Part shown: one piece after another, positions 15,083-22,381 of the stretch
Position numbering within the stretch: position 1 is the first letter of the stretch
How the letters are laid out: each line of letters opens with the position of its first letter
Source: DASUZB01 sp036377075
GTDB taxonomy: Bacteria; Actinomycetota; CALGFH01
Assembly: GCA_036377075.1 (NCBI GenBank)
Contig: DASUZB010000127.1
Coordinates: 1 to 23,915, forward strand
Direction of reading: 5' to 3'
Length of the DNA stretch: 23,915 nt
The notes under the pieces: model-generated
What the model saw: only the letters and a program-made list of their open reading frames with translations
What the model was told of the DNA's origin: nothing
Database searches by the model: none
Position numbers and translations under genes: made by a program

Positions 15083-16009
15083 TTGGCTGACGACCAGCTC
15101 CCGGCCGACGGCCGGGATCCCCGCTTCGGCCCGGCCGCCGAGCCGGGGACGACCACCTGCTACCGCCATCCCGAGCGGCCCACCGGGCTGCGCTGCTCGC
15201 GCTGCAACCGGCCGATCTGCGGCGAGTGCGCGCGCCCGGCGCCGGTCGGCCAGCTCTGCCCCGACGACGCCGGGGACCGGGTGCGGGTGCGCGGCCTGGC
15301 GTCGCAGCGCCGCCCGGTGGTCACCTTCTCGCTGCTCGGCGTCAACACGCTGCTGCTGCTGGTCACGGCCGCGCAGAGCGGCAACGGCGTGAGCGGCCTG
15401 CTGACCCCGACCAGCGCGGCGCTGTGCCGGCTCGGCGCGCTGAACGCCCCCGCGATCGCCCAGTCCGGCCAGTGGTGGCGGCTGTTCACCGTGATGGTGC
15501 TGCACGCCGGCCTGATCCACTTCCTGTTCAACAGCTACGCGCTGTACGCCTTCGGGCCGATGCTGGAGATGACCCTCGGCGGGCCGCGCTTCCTCGCCCT
15601 CTACGTCGGCTCCGGGTTCGTCGGCGCGGCGGCCAGCTTCGGGCTGCACCACACGGCGCTGTCGGTGGGCGCGTCCGGTGCCATCTTCGGCCTGCTCGGG
15701 GCGCTGGTGGCGTTCTTCTGGCGGCGCCGCCACGCCGGCGGCCAGGCGCCGTTCCAGAACCTGCTGCTGATCATGGCGCTCAACCTGTTCCTCACCTTCC
15801 GCCTGGCCAGCATCGACAGCCTCGCCCACGTCGGTGGGCTGGTCGCCGGCATGGGCACCATGGCCCTGCTCGACGCCGTGCCCGCCCGCCAGCGCAACCT
15901 GGGCACGCTGGTGCTGGCCGCCCCGTTCCTGCTCGGCGTCGTCCTGACGCTCTACGGCATCGCCACCTTCCCGGCGGACGCGGGCCTCCCCTCCTGCGTG
16001 GGGGTCTAG
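15083..16009 (+). CDS. Rhomboid family intramembrane serine protease with N-terminal zinc finger
   Basis: A 308-residue protein. I use the TTG at 15083 because AAGGAG is 9 bases upstream; a GTG at 15050 is in frame but lacks a ribosome site. Residues 26-62 form a B-box-like zinc finger (Cys26, His29, Cys38, Cys41, Cys46, Cys49, Cys59), usual in actinobacterial rhomboids. The membrane core has HAGLIHFLFNSYALYAFGP (the HxxxN oxyanion segment), the catalytic Ser198 in GASGAIFG and His249 in AHVGGLVAGM. Rhomboids cut transmembrane substrates inside the bilayer; the substrate here is unknown. In Mycobacterium a rhomboid gene (Rv1337) sits between cysM and murI; here it lies upstream of the cluster. 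The gene converges with the next one, with nine bases between their stops. Confidence 0.92.
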   Translation: MADDQLPADGRDPRFGPAAEPGTTTCYRHPERPTGLRCSRCNRPICGECARPAPVGQLCPDDAGDRVRVRGLASQRRPVVTFSLLGVNTLLLLVTAAQSGNGVSGLLTPTSAALCRLGALNAPAIAQSGQWWRLFTVMVLHAGLIHFLFNSYALYAFGPMLEMTLGGPRFLALYVGSGFVGAAASFGLHHTALSVGASGAIFGLLGALVAFFWRRRHAGGQAPFQNLLLIMALNLFLTFRLASIDSLAHVGGLVAGMGTMALLDAVPARQRNLGTLVLAAPFLLGVVLTLYGIATFPADAGLPSCVGV

Positions 16010-16018
16010 CAGGCGCCG

Positions 16019-16726
16019 CTACGGCGGCGGGCGGCGCTCCACGGCGGCGTGCAGGGCGCGGGTGCGCAGGAACAGCGCGTTGCTCATCGCCACCGGGACG
16101 GGGTCGAGCAGGCCGAGCGCGAGCGCGATGGCGACCGCGAGGGCGCCGCCCGGGTCGAAGGCGCCGAGCGTCAGGCCGATCGCCTGCAGGACCCCGATGA
16201 GCAGGCAGATGGGGAAGTGTGCCCTGGCGACGCGGTGGGAGACGGCGGCGGCCCGCAGCGCGCGGCGCTCGCCGTCGAGCACCACCCGCTGGCTCAGCAC
16301 GGCGAGGAAGGCGAACGCGACCGCCACCAGCGGCGCCGCCCCGATCAGGAAGGTGCGTTGCTGGCCGCCGCTCAGCGCGGTCGACTGGTCGCCACCGAAC
16401 AGGAACATGGCGATCAGGAAGGCGACCGCGACGTAGAGGTAGAGCAGCAGCATCCCGCGCACGCCGGGGCCGACGGCGCGGCGCGCGGCCGCGACCGCCG
16501 CGGAGACCGGCGCCCCCGTGGGGGACAGGCCGGTGGCCAGGTAGGCGACCAGGAACAGCTCGCTGAGGACGCTCGCGACCAGCAGCGCGAGGCCGGCGAC
16601 GCCCTGCAGCGCCCCGGAGGTCCGCGCCAGCGGCAGGGCCGCGACCTCGAGCGCGATGGTGAGCACGGCGGCGAGCGGCCGCTGCCGGTACTGGCGTGCG
16701 GCGTCACGCAGGACGGCGGCGAGCAC
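16019..16726 (-). CDS. Multi-pass membrane protein of unknown function
   Basis: A 235-residue protein. The GTG at 16726 has GAGGA six bases upstream and follows a -10; the longer frame to 16780 would start before that promoter. About six hydrophobic segments are visible: AAVLTIALEVAALPLA, ASVLSELFLVAYLATGL, GMLLLYLYVAVAFLIAMFLF, FLIGAAPLVAVAFAFLAVL, FPICLLIGVLQAIGLTLG and GALAVAIALALGLLDPVPV. A short QYRQRP motif lies near the N-terminus and charged loops (GERRALRAAAVSHRVARAHF) between segments. The layout recalls bacterial membrane proteins of the DUF975/glycerophosphoryl-diesterase membrane-domain type, but I do not recognise it firmly. It is divergent from selD and shares a -10 region with it. 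Confidence 0.65.
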   Translation of the reverse strand: MLAAVLRDAARQYRQRPLAAVLTIALEVAALPLARTSGALQGVAGLALLVASVLSELFLVAYLATGLSPTGAPVSAAVAAARRAVGPGVRGMLLLYLYVAVAFLIAMFLFGGDQSTALSGGQQRTFLIGAAPLVAVAFAFLAVLSQRVVLDGERRALRAAAVSHRVARAHFPICLLIGVLQAIGLTLGAFDPGGALAVAIALALGLLDPVPVAMSNALFLRTRALHAAVERRPPP

Positions 16727-16762
16727 GTGGGTTCCTCGGGCGCGGTGGGCACAGGGCGCGCC

Positions 16763-16769
16763 TATCCTA
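16763..16769. promoter_or_regulatory. Two-way -10 element between the membrane protein gene and selD
   Basis: TATCCT (16763-16768, plus) and TAGGAT (16769-16764, minus) overlap almost completely, and both fit TAnnnT. The plus transcript would lead to selD with an ~80-base leader; the minus transcript would lead to the membrane protein with a ~30-base leader. No good -35 is visible on either side. Confidence 0.4.
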
Positions 16770-16854
16770 AGAGAGGTCACCGGCGGCTCACACCTCCGCG
16801 CCGTGACGACCCCGGGCCCCCAGTTCCGCCGCCACCACCAGGGAAGGTCAGCGC

Positions 16855-17940
16855 ATGACCCAGGGCACTGAAGCCGTCAGGCTCACCACCCTCTCGCACG
16901 GCGCCGGCTGCGCCTGCAAGCTGCCCCTCGCCGCGCTGGAGCGGCTGATGGGCACGATCGGGGCCGGGCTCGACGGTGGCTCGAGCGCCGACGCCGCGCT
17001 GCTGGTCGGCGCCGCGGCCGGCGACGACGCCGCCGTCTACCGCCTCGACGAGCAGCGGGCGCTCGTGCTCACCACCGACTTCTTCACCCCGATCGTGGAC
17101 GACGCGCGCGACTGGGGGCGGGTCGCCGCCGCCAACGCCCTGTCCGACGTCTACGCCATGGGGGGCCGGCCGCTGGTGGCGCTCAACCTGACCGCCTGGC
17201 CCAACGGCACCCTGCCGCTGGAGCTGCTGGCCGAGGTGCTGCGCGGTGGCGCCGAGGTGGCCGCCGAGGCAGGCTGCCTGGTCGTCGGTGGCCACTCGGT
17301 CGACGACCCCGAGCCCAAGTACGGCATGGCCGTGGTCGGCCTGGCCGACCCGGCCAGGCTGCTGACCGTCGACCGCGCCCGGCCAGGGGACCACCTGGTG
17401 CTGACCAAGCCGCTCGGCACCGGCGTGGTCGCGACCGCGCTGAAGCGCGGCGCGGCCGAGGAGGCCGCCGTCGCCGCGGCGGTCGCCGCCATGACCACCC
17501 TCAACGACGCGGCGGCGGAGGCGGCCATGGCCGCCGGGGTGCGGGCGGCCACCGACGTGACCGGCTACGGGCTGCTCGGCCACCTGCACCGCATGCTGCG
17601 CGCCAGCGGCGTCGCCGGCGAGGTCCACGCCGCCAGGGTGCCCTTCCTCCCCGGCGCGGCCGAGCTGGCCGCCGCCGGCCACGTCAGCGGCGGTACGCGC
17701 AACAACGAGGCCGCGCTGCGCGAGCACGTGGCGCTGGAGGACGGCCTCCCGCCGGTGGTGGCGACGCTGCTGCACGACGCGCAGACCTCTGGCGGGCTGC
17801 TGCTCGCCGTCCCCGGCGCGGCGCTCGCCGGGCTGGTGGCCGACCTGCGCCGCCGCGGCGTCGAGCCCGCCCTGGTCGGCCGCGTCGTCGCCGGCCCGCC
17901 CGGTTCGCTGCGGGTCCGCCGCCTGCCGCCGCAGGCTTGA
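16855..17940 (+). CDS. selD: Selenophosphate synthase (selenide, water dikinase)
   Basis: A 361-residue enzyme with GGGAAGG eight bases before the ATG. It makes selenophosphate from selenide and ATP, the selenium donor for selenocysteine and for selenouridine in tRNA. The N-terminal SHGAGCACK carries Cys19 and Lys22, which align with the catalytic Cys17 and Lys20 of the E. coli enzyme; position 19 is Cys, not Sec. Further family signs are the metal/ATP-binding AGDDAAVYRLD, LTTDFFTPIVDD, ANALSDVYAMGGRPL and GHSVDDPEPKYG, and the C-terminal TSGGLLLAV. No selA, selB, selU or tRNA-Sec is in the window, so the end use cannot be read here. It precedes the mec-cysO-cysM genes, which have their own promoter-like sequence. 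Confidence 0.95.
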   Translation: MTQGTEAVRLTTLSHGAGCACKLPLAALERLMGTIGAGLDGGSSADAALLVGAAAGDDAAVYRLDEQRALVLTTDFFTPIVDDARDWGRVAAANALSDVYAMGGRPLVALNLTAWPNGTLPLELLAEVLRGGAEVAAEAGCLVVGGHSVDDPEPKYGMAVVGLADPARLLTVDRARPGDHLVLTKPLGTGVVATALKRGAAEEAAVAAAVAAMTTLNDAAAEAAMAAGVRAATDVTGYGLLGHLHRMLRASGVAGEVHAARVPFLPGAAELAAAGHVSGGTRNNEAALREHVALEDGLPPVVATLLHDAQTSGGLLLAVPGAALAGLVADLRRRGVEPALVGRVVAGPPGSLRVRRLPPQA

Positions 17941-17972
17941 GCTGCTCATAGCTCCGCCGTCGCCGCCGATGC

Positions 17973-18008
17973 TACGCTCGTGACCAGGGCGGTTCCCCCG
18001 TAGGGAAC
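17973..18008 (+). promoter_or_regulatory. Promoter -10 and leader hairpin upstream of mec
   Basis: TACGCT (17973-17978) fits TAnnnT and would start a transcript near 17985. The leader then holds a hairpin, GTTCCC/GGGAAC (17992-18008, loop CCGTA), and further on a palindrome GGGTGCACCC (18045-18054) before the ribosome site. No known riboswitch class is recognised. Confidence 0.35.
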
Positions 18009-18070
18009 AGCCGGGCGAGTGGCGGTGGTTGCAGCTGTGGGGCGGGGTGCACCCAGGGGGAAGGGACCGG

Positions 18071-18499
18071 ATGTTGCAGATCGACCGGCCGACCTACGAC
18101 ACGCTGGTCGCCCACGCCAGGCAGGAGTACCCCAACGAGGCCTGCGCGCTGCTCGCCGGGCCGCCGGGCGACGGCGGCCGGGTCGAGAGGACCTTCACCC
18201 TGCCCAACGCCGAGGCCAGCCCGACCTTCTACGTGGTCGAGCCGAAGGCGCAGCTCCGCGCCATGACCGAGATGGACGAGCGCGGCTGGGACCTCGTCGG
18301 GATCTTCCACTCCCACACCTTCACCGAGGCCTACCCGTCGCGCACCGACGTCGAGCTGGCCGCCTACCCGGACGCCACCTACCTGATCCTCTCCCTGGCC
18401 GACCAGGACGCTCCCGTGCTGCGCGGCTTCCACATCCGCGACGGCGAGGTGCGCGAGGTGCCGCTGCAGGTGGGGGACGGCGAGGCGGTGGGACGGTGA
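18071..18499 (+). CDS. mec: Mec, JAMM/MPN+ metalloprotease for the CysO-cysteine adduct
   Basis: A 142-residue M67-family zinc protease. The ATG at 18071 has GGGAAGGG five bases upstream; an earlier in-frame GTG (18029) has no such site. The complete JAMM motif is present: Glu23 in NEACALL, then His80-Ser-His82, seven residues, Ser90, two residues, Asp93. In the mycobacterial pathway Mec cuts the isopeptide-like bond between cysteine and the C-terminal glycine of CysO and so frees cysteine. The neighbours cysO and cysM supply the other two parts. It is the first gene of that group, and a -10 and leader hairpin are upstream. Confidence 0.93.
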   Translation: MLQIDRPTYDTLVAHARQEYPNEACALLAGPPGDGGRVERTFTLPNAEASPTFYVVEPKAQLRAMTEMDERGWDLVGIFHSHTFTEAYPSRTDVELAAYPDATYLILSLADQDAPVLRGFHIRDGEVREVPLQVGDGEAVGR

Positions 18500-18699
18500 G
18501 CCCCGCCCTGCTGCCCCGGCGCGCGCCCGCCGCCGGGCTGGCCTCACCGGTGTGGCACCGCCAAGGGCCGGCCGCCCGCTACGGGCGATGTCGGCTCCGG
18601 CCGGCGCCCCGGCACTGACGCCTGGACGCCCCGCTCACGCCAGGCCGCGGCCGCCACCGGCGCGACCGCGGCCAGATCCGACCAGGAGGCCGACCCGAC

Positions 18700-18975
18700 A
18701 TGGCTGTGGAAGTCCGCATCCCGACGATCCTGCGCAAATACTCCGACGGCGCCAAGAGCGTCGAGGCCGAGGGCGCCACCGTCCGCGACCTGATCGCGGA
18801 CCTCGACGCCCGCTACCCCGGCCTCGGCGGCCAGCTCCTCACCGAGGACGGCTCGCTGCACCGCTTCGTCAACCTCTACGTCAACGACGAGGACGTGCGC
18901 TTCCTCGGCACGCTCGACGCCAAGCTGGGCGAGGGCGACGTGGTCGCCATCCTCCCTGCGGTGGCAGGCGGCTGA
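18700..18975 (+). CDS. cysO: CysO, MoaD/ThiS-like sulfur carrier protein
   Basis: A 91-residue ubiquitin-fold sulfur carrier ending in the exposed di-glycine needed for thiocarboxylate formation (ILPAVAGG). AGGAGG lies ten bases before the ATG. Other signs are MAVEVRIPTILRKYSDG at the start and FVNLYVNDEDVRFLGTLDAKLGEGD before the end. In Mycobacterium CysO is activated to a thiocarboxylate and gives its sulfur to CysM-bound aminoacrylate; Mec then trims the product. MoaD and ThiS are related, but the location between mec and cysM decides the call. The 200-base gap after mec holds a 6-bp hairpin (CGCCCG/CGGGCG, 18573-18587) and no gene that I can support. Confidence 0.92.
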   Translation: MAVEVRIPTILRKYSDGAKSVEAEGATVRDLIADLDARYPGLGGQLLTEDGSLHRFVNLYVNDEDVRFLGTLDAKLGEGDVVAILPAVAGG

Positions 18976-18981
18976 TCTCCG

Positions 18982-19917
18982 ATGCGCTACGAGGACCTGG
19001 TCGACGCGATCGGCAACACGCCGCTGGTGGGGCTGCCGCGGCTCTCGCCCAGGCCTGGCGTGCGGCTGTGGGCCAAGCTCGAAGGGCAGAACCCGACCGG
19101 CAGCGTCAAGGACCGCGTCGCCAAGGCCATGGTCGAGGACGCCGAGAAGTCGGGCGTGCTGACCCCCGGGGCGACCCTGCTGGAGCCGTCGAGCGGCAAC
19201 ACCGGCATCGCCCTGGCGGTGGTCGCGCGGGTGCGCGGCTACCGGCTGGTGGTGGTGCTGCCCGAGAACACCTCGCTGGAGCGCCGCCAGCTGCTGGAGC
19301 TCTACGGCGCCGAGGTGGTCCTCTCCCCGGCCGACCAGGGCTCCAACGGCGCCATCGAGCGCGCCAAGCGCCTCGCCGCCGAGCACCCCGACTGGGTGAT
19401 GCTCTACCAGTACGGCAACCCGGCCAACGCGCAGGCCCACTACGACACCACCGGCCCCGAGATCTGGCGCGACCTGCCCGAGGTCACCCACTTCGTCGCC
19501 GGCCTCGGCACCACCGGCACGCTCATGGGCGTCGGCCGCTACCTGCACGAGCGCAACCCGGCCGTCAAGGTGGTCGCCGCCGAGCCGGAGTACGGCGACC
19601 TGGTCTACGGGCTGCGCAACCTCGACGAGGGCTTCGTGCCGCCGATCTTCGACCCGGACCTGCTCGACGGCCGCATCAAGGCGGGCGCCGCCGCCGCCCT
19701 CGCCCGCACCCGCCAGCTGGCCGCGGTCGAGGGCCTGTTCAGCGGCATCTCCGGCGGCGCCGTGCTGCACGTCGCCCTGCGGCTGGCCGAGCGCCTCGAT
19801 CGCGCCGAGATCGTCCTGCTGGTCGCCGACGGCGGCTGGAAGTACCTGTCGACCGGCGCCTACGCGGCCGACCAGGCCGCCGCCGAGGAGGGCCTGCGCG
19901 GGCAGCTCTGGGCCTGA
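18982..19917 (+). CDS. cysM: O-phosphoserine sulfhydrylase (CysO-dependent cysteine synthase)
   Basis: A 311-residue PLP enzyme starting six bases after cysO; no clear ribosome site, so it is probably coupled. The PLP lysine is Lys43 in NPTGSVKDR, with the substrate loop EPSSGNTG at 68-75 and the phosphate-binding GLGTTGTLMG at 174-183. Arg212 in YGLRNLDEGF aligns with Arg220 of M. tuberculosis CysM, which recognises the phosphate of O-phosphoserine. The C-terminus GGWKYLSTGAYA and GQLWA also match that enzyme closely. It condenses O-phosphoserine with the CysO thiocarboxylate, giving a route to cysteine that avoids O-acetylserine and free sulfide. Other PLP beta-synthases are possible, but the cysO/mec context makes this call secure. 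Confidence 0.94.
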   Translation: MRYEDLVDAIGNTPLVGLPRLSPRPGVRLWAKLEGQNPTGSVKDRVAKAMVEDAEKSGVLTPGATLLEPSSGNTGIALAVVARVRGYRLVVVLPENTSLERRQLLELYGAEVVLSPADQGSNGAIERAKRLAAEHPDWVMLYQYGNPANAQAHYDTTGPEIWRDLPEVTHFVAGLGTTGTLMGVGRYLHERNPAVKVVAAEPEYGDLVYGLRNLDEGFVPPIFDPDLLDGRIKAGAAAALARTRQLAAVEGLFSGISGGAVLHVALRLAERLDRAEIVLLVADGGWKYLSTGAYAADQAAAEEGLRGQLWA

Positions 19918-19934
19918 CCAACCGGAGGCTGCGG

Positions 19935-19940
19935 TATCGT
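19935..19940 (+). promoter_or_regulatory. Possible -10 for a leaderless murI transcript
   Basis: TATCGT, of the same form as the -10 upstream of the rhomboid gene, ends seven bases before the ATG at 19948. A transcript from it would start at or next to that ATG and be leaderless, which is common in actinobacteria. Confidence 0.3.
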
Positions 19941-19947
19941 GCGGCCC

Positions 19948-20817
19948 ATGGACACGCGGCCCATCGGCATCTTCGACTCGGGGCTCGGCGGGCTCACCGT
20001 CGCCCGCGCGGTGATCGACCTGCTGCCCCACGAGTCGGTCATCTACTTCGGCGACACCGACCGCTTCCCCTACGGCCCGCGCCCGCAGGCCCAGGTGCGC
20101 CGCTTCGCCGAGCAGAACATGGAGCTGCTGCTCGCCGAGGACGTCAAGCTGGTGGTGGTCGCCTGCAACACCGCCTCGTCGGCCGCCCTCGACGAGCTGC
20201 GCACCGCCTACCGGGTGCCGGTCCTGGACGTGATCGAGCCGGCCGTGCGGGCCGCCGTCCGGCTCACCCGCAACCGCCGCATCGGCCTGGTCGGCACCGC
20301 CGGGACCATCGGCTCCGGCCGCTACCTGCAGGCCATCGCCGCCACCCACGAGAACGTCACGGTGGTCTCCGAGGCCTGCCCCGGCTTCGTGGAGTTCGTC
20401 GAGCGGGGCGAGACCACCGGCCCGGCGATCCTCGAGCTCGCCGGCGCCTACCTGCGCCCGATGATCGAGGCCGAGGTCGACACCCTGATCCTCGGCTGCA
20501 CCCACTACCCGCTGCTCACCGGCGTGATCGGCTACCTGATGGGGCCGGACGTGTTCCTGGTCAACTCCGCCGAGTGGACCGCGCGCAACGTCTTCGCGGC
20601 GCTGACCCGGGCCGACCGCCACGCCCCGTACGGGGCGACGCCGCGGCACCGCTTCCTCGCCTCCGGCGACCCCGACCACTTCCGCGCCCTCGGCACCCGC
20701 TTCCTCGGTCCGGAGGTCAACCTCGTCGAGCACCGCAGCGCGGCGCCCGACGCGCAGCTCGACGGCAAGCAGGGCCGCGGCCGGCGCACCGCGCCGGCCG
20801 AGACGAGGGCGACGTGA
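19948..20817 (+). CDS. murI: Glutamate racemase
   Basis: A 289-residue enzyme that converts L- to D-glutamate for peptidoglycan. Family signs are PIGIFDSGLGGLTVARA at the N-terminus, YFGDTDRFPYGPRP, and the two catalytic cysteines, Cys73 in VVACNTASSA and Cys184 in LGCTHYPLL. I choose the ATG at 19948 because the family usually starts shortly before the IGIFDSG motif; a GTG at 19939 has GGAGG ten bases upstream and is a real alternative that adds three residues. The C-terminal ~25 residues (KQGRGRRTAPAET) are a basic tail outside the fold. The stop overlaps the GTG of the next gene (GTGA). Confidence 0.95.
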   Translation: MDTRPIGIFDSGLGGLTVARAVIDLLPHESVIYFGDTDRFPYGPRPQAQVRRFAEQNMELLLAEDVKLVVVACNTASSAALDELRTAYRVPVLDVIEPAVRAAVRLTRNRRIGLVGTAGTIGSGRYLQAIAATHENVTVVSEACPGFVEFVERGETTGPAILELAGAYLRPMIEAEVDTLILGCTHYPLLTGVIGYLMGPDVFLVNSAEWTARNVFAALTRADRHAPYGATPRHRFLASGDPDHFRALGTRFLGPEVNLVEHRSAAPDAQLDGKQGRGRRTAPAETRAT

Positions 20818-21602
20818 TCCGCCTCACCGTCCTCGGCTCCTGCGGCACCTACCCCGCTCCCGGGCGGGCCTGCTCCGGCTACCTGCTGGAGGCCGGCCCG
20901 GACGACGGCGCCGGCGTGACCGCGCGGGTCTGGGTCGACGTGGGCGGTGGCAGCCTCGCCAACCTCCTCGCGGTCGCCGACCCACGCCAGCTGGACGCCA
21001 TCTGGATCAGCCACCTGCACGTCGACCACGTCGGCGACCTGCCACTGGTCTTCTACGCGCTGCGCTACGGCGACTTCGGCCGGCCGCCGCCCACCCTGCC
21101 GGTGTACGGGCCGACCGGCTGGGCCGACCGGCTCCGCGGCTTCGTCACCCTCGGCACCTCGGCCGCGATGGAGGAGGTCTTCGAGGCGCGCGAGCTGTCC
21201 GACGGCGCGCGGCTGCGCTTCGGGCCGCTGGAGCTGACCGCGGTGGCGACCCACCACAGCGTCGAGACGTACGGCATGAGGGCCACCGCCCACGGCCGCA
21301 CGATCGCCTACTCGGCCGACACGGGACCCGGCGACGCCGTTCGCCGCCTCGCCGCCGGCGCCGACCTGTTCCTCTGCGAGTCGGCCTGGGCCGAGCAGCC
21401 CGAAGGCGTCCCGGTCCAGCACATGACCCCGGCGCTGGCCGGCCGCTTCGCCGCCGAGGGCGGGGTCGCCCAGCTCGTCCTCACCCACCTCCGCCCCCAC
21501 GACGATCCCCGGGTCGCGCTCGACCGGGCACGCGAGGCCTACGGCGGCAAGATCGGCACGGCCCTGGAACGAGACGTCTACCAGCTCGGAGGAACGCCGT
21601 GA
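20814..21602 (+). CDS. Metallo-beta-lactamase fold hydrolase (Rv1339-like, possible cyclic-nucleotide phosphodiesterase)
   Basis: A 262-residue protein. It starts at the GTG that overlaps the murI stop; the long open frame upstream is antisense-like noise. The metal site is His67, His69, Asp71 and His72 in ISHLHVDHVGDL, with further ligands expected in TAVATHHSVETYG, YSADTGP and LTHLRPHDD. The layout LTVLGSCGTYPAPGRACSGYLLE resembles tRNase Z-like and class II phosphodiesterase members. M. tuberculosis Rv1339, at the same place between murI and rphA, has been reported as an atypical cAMP phosphodiesterase. Function here is inferred from that equivalence; an RNA-processing or other phosphodiesterase role is possible. 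It is coupled to rph by another GTGA overlap. Confidence 0.85.
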   Translation: MIRLTVLGSCGTYPAPGRACSGYLLEAGPDDGAGVTARVWVDVGGGSLANLLAVADPRQLDAIWISHLHVDHVGDLPLVFYALRYGDFGRPPPTLPVYGPTGWADRLRGFVTLGTSAAMEEVFEARELSDGARLRFGPLELTAVATHHSVETYGMRATAHGRTIAYSADTGPGDAVRRLAAGADLFLCESAWAEQPEGVPVQHMTPALAGRFAAEGGVAQLVLTHLRPHDDPRVALDRAREAYGGKIGTALERDVYQLGGTP

Positions 21603-22381
21603 GCAGAGCAGACGGACGCAAGCCCGATGAGCTCCGGCCGGTCACCATCACGCTCGGCTGGCAGGAGACCGCCTACGCCTCCGCGCTGGTGGAGATCGGC
21701 CGCACCAAGGTCGTCTGCGCCGCCACCTACGAGGACCGCGCCCCCGGGTTCCTGCGCGGCAGCGGCAAGGGCTGGGTCACCGCCGAGTACGCCATGCTGC
21801 CCGGCGCGACCAGCGAGCGCTCCTCGCGCGAGGTCGCGCGCGGCCGCCCGGGCGGCCGCACCCAGGAGATCCAGCGCCTGATCGGGCGGGCGCTGCGGGC
21901 CGTGACCGACACCGACGCGTTCGGCGAGGGCACCGTCTGGATCGACTGCGACGTGCTGCAGGCCGACGGCGGCACCCGCTGCGCGGCCATCACCGGCTCC
22001 TGGGTGGCGCTGTTCGCCGCCTGCCACCGCCTGGTCAAGGACGGCAAGGCGCGGTCGTTCCCGTTGCGCGACCACGTGGCGGCGGTCAGCGCCGGCATCA
22101 TCGACGGCGTCCCCTGCCTCGACCTGCCCTACCAGGAGGACGTGCGCGCCGAGACCGACATGAACGTGGTCATGACCGGCCTCGGCGGCCTGGTCGAGGT
22201 GCAGGGAACGGCCGAGCGGGCGCCGTTCTCCCGCGAGGAGCTCGACGCCATGCTGGACCTGGCCGGCCTGGGCATCGCCGAGCTGGTGATCGCGCAGAAG
22301 CTGGCCCTCGGCGACATGCTGGAGGAGGCCGCCATCCCGCCGCTGCGCCGCATCGCCCTCGGCCCGGCCGCGAAGGCGTGA
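21599..22381 (+). CDS. rph: Ribonuclease PH
   Basis: A 260-residue phosphorolytic 3'-to-5' exoribonuclease that trims tRNA precursors and structured RNA ends. The GTG start overlaps the previous stop and has GGAGG eight bases upstream. Family signs are MSRADGRKPDELRPV at the start, EYAMLPGATSERSSREVARG and RTQEIQRLIGRALRAVTD (the RNA- and phosphate-binding arginines), and DCDVLQADGGTRCAAITG, followed by DLPYQEDVRAETDMNVVMT. Normal family length. It probably forms a hexameric ring like its relatives. Placement directly before rdgB is very common in bacteria. Confidence 0.96.
   Translation: MSRADGRKPDELRPVTITLGWQETAYASALVEIGRTKVVCAATYEDRAPGFLRGSGKGWVTAEYAMLPGATSERSSREVARGRPGGRTQEIQRLIGRALRAVTDTDAFGEGTVWIDCDVLQADGGTRCAAITGSWVALFAACHRLVKDGKARSFPLRDHVAAVSAGIIDGVPCLDLPYQEDVRAETDMNVVMTGLGGLVEVQGTAERAPFSREELDAMLDLAGLGIAELVIAQKLALGDMLEEAAIPPLRRIALGPAAKA

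Noticed and set aside
13262..15829. Minus-strand frame (855 codons) over the glycosyltransferase and rhomboid genes
   Set aside because: Runs through two clear plus-strand genes and the regulatory spacer, with repetitive Gln/Arg/Gly composition.
17941..18070. tRNA-Sec gene after selD
   Set aside because: No cloverleaf or CCA-bearing acceptor stem can be formed; only small local hairpins are present.
18552..20813. Upstream extension of the metallo-beta-lactamase frame to over 1000 codons
   Set aside because: It overlaps cysO, cysM and murI in another frame and is low complexity; the family fold begins at the GTG at 20814.
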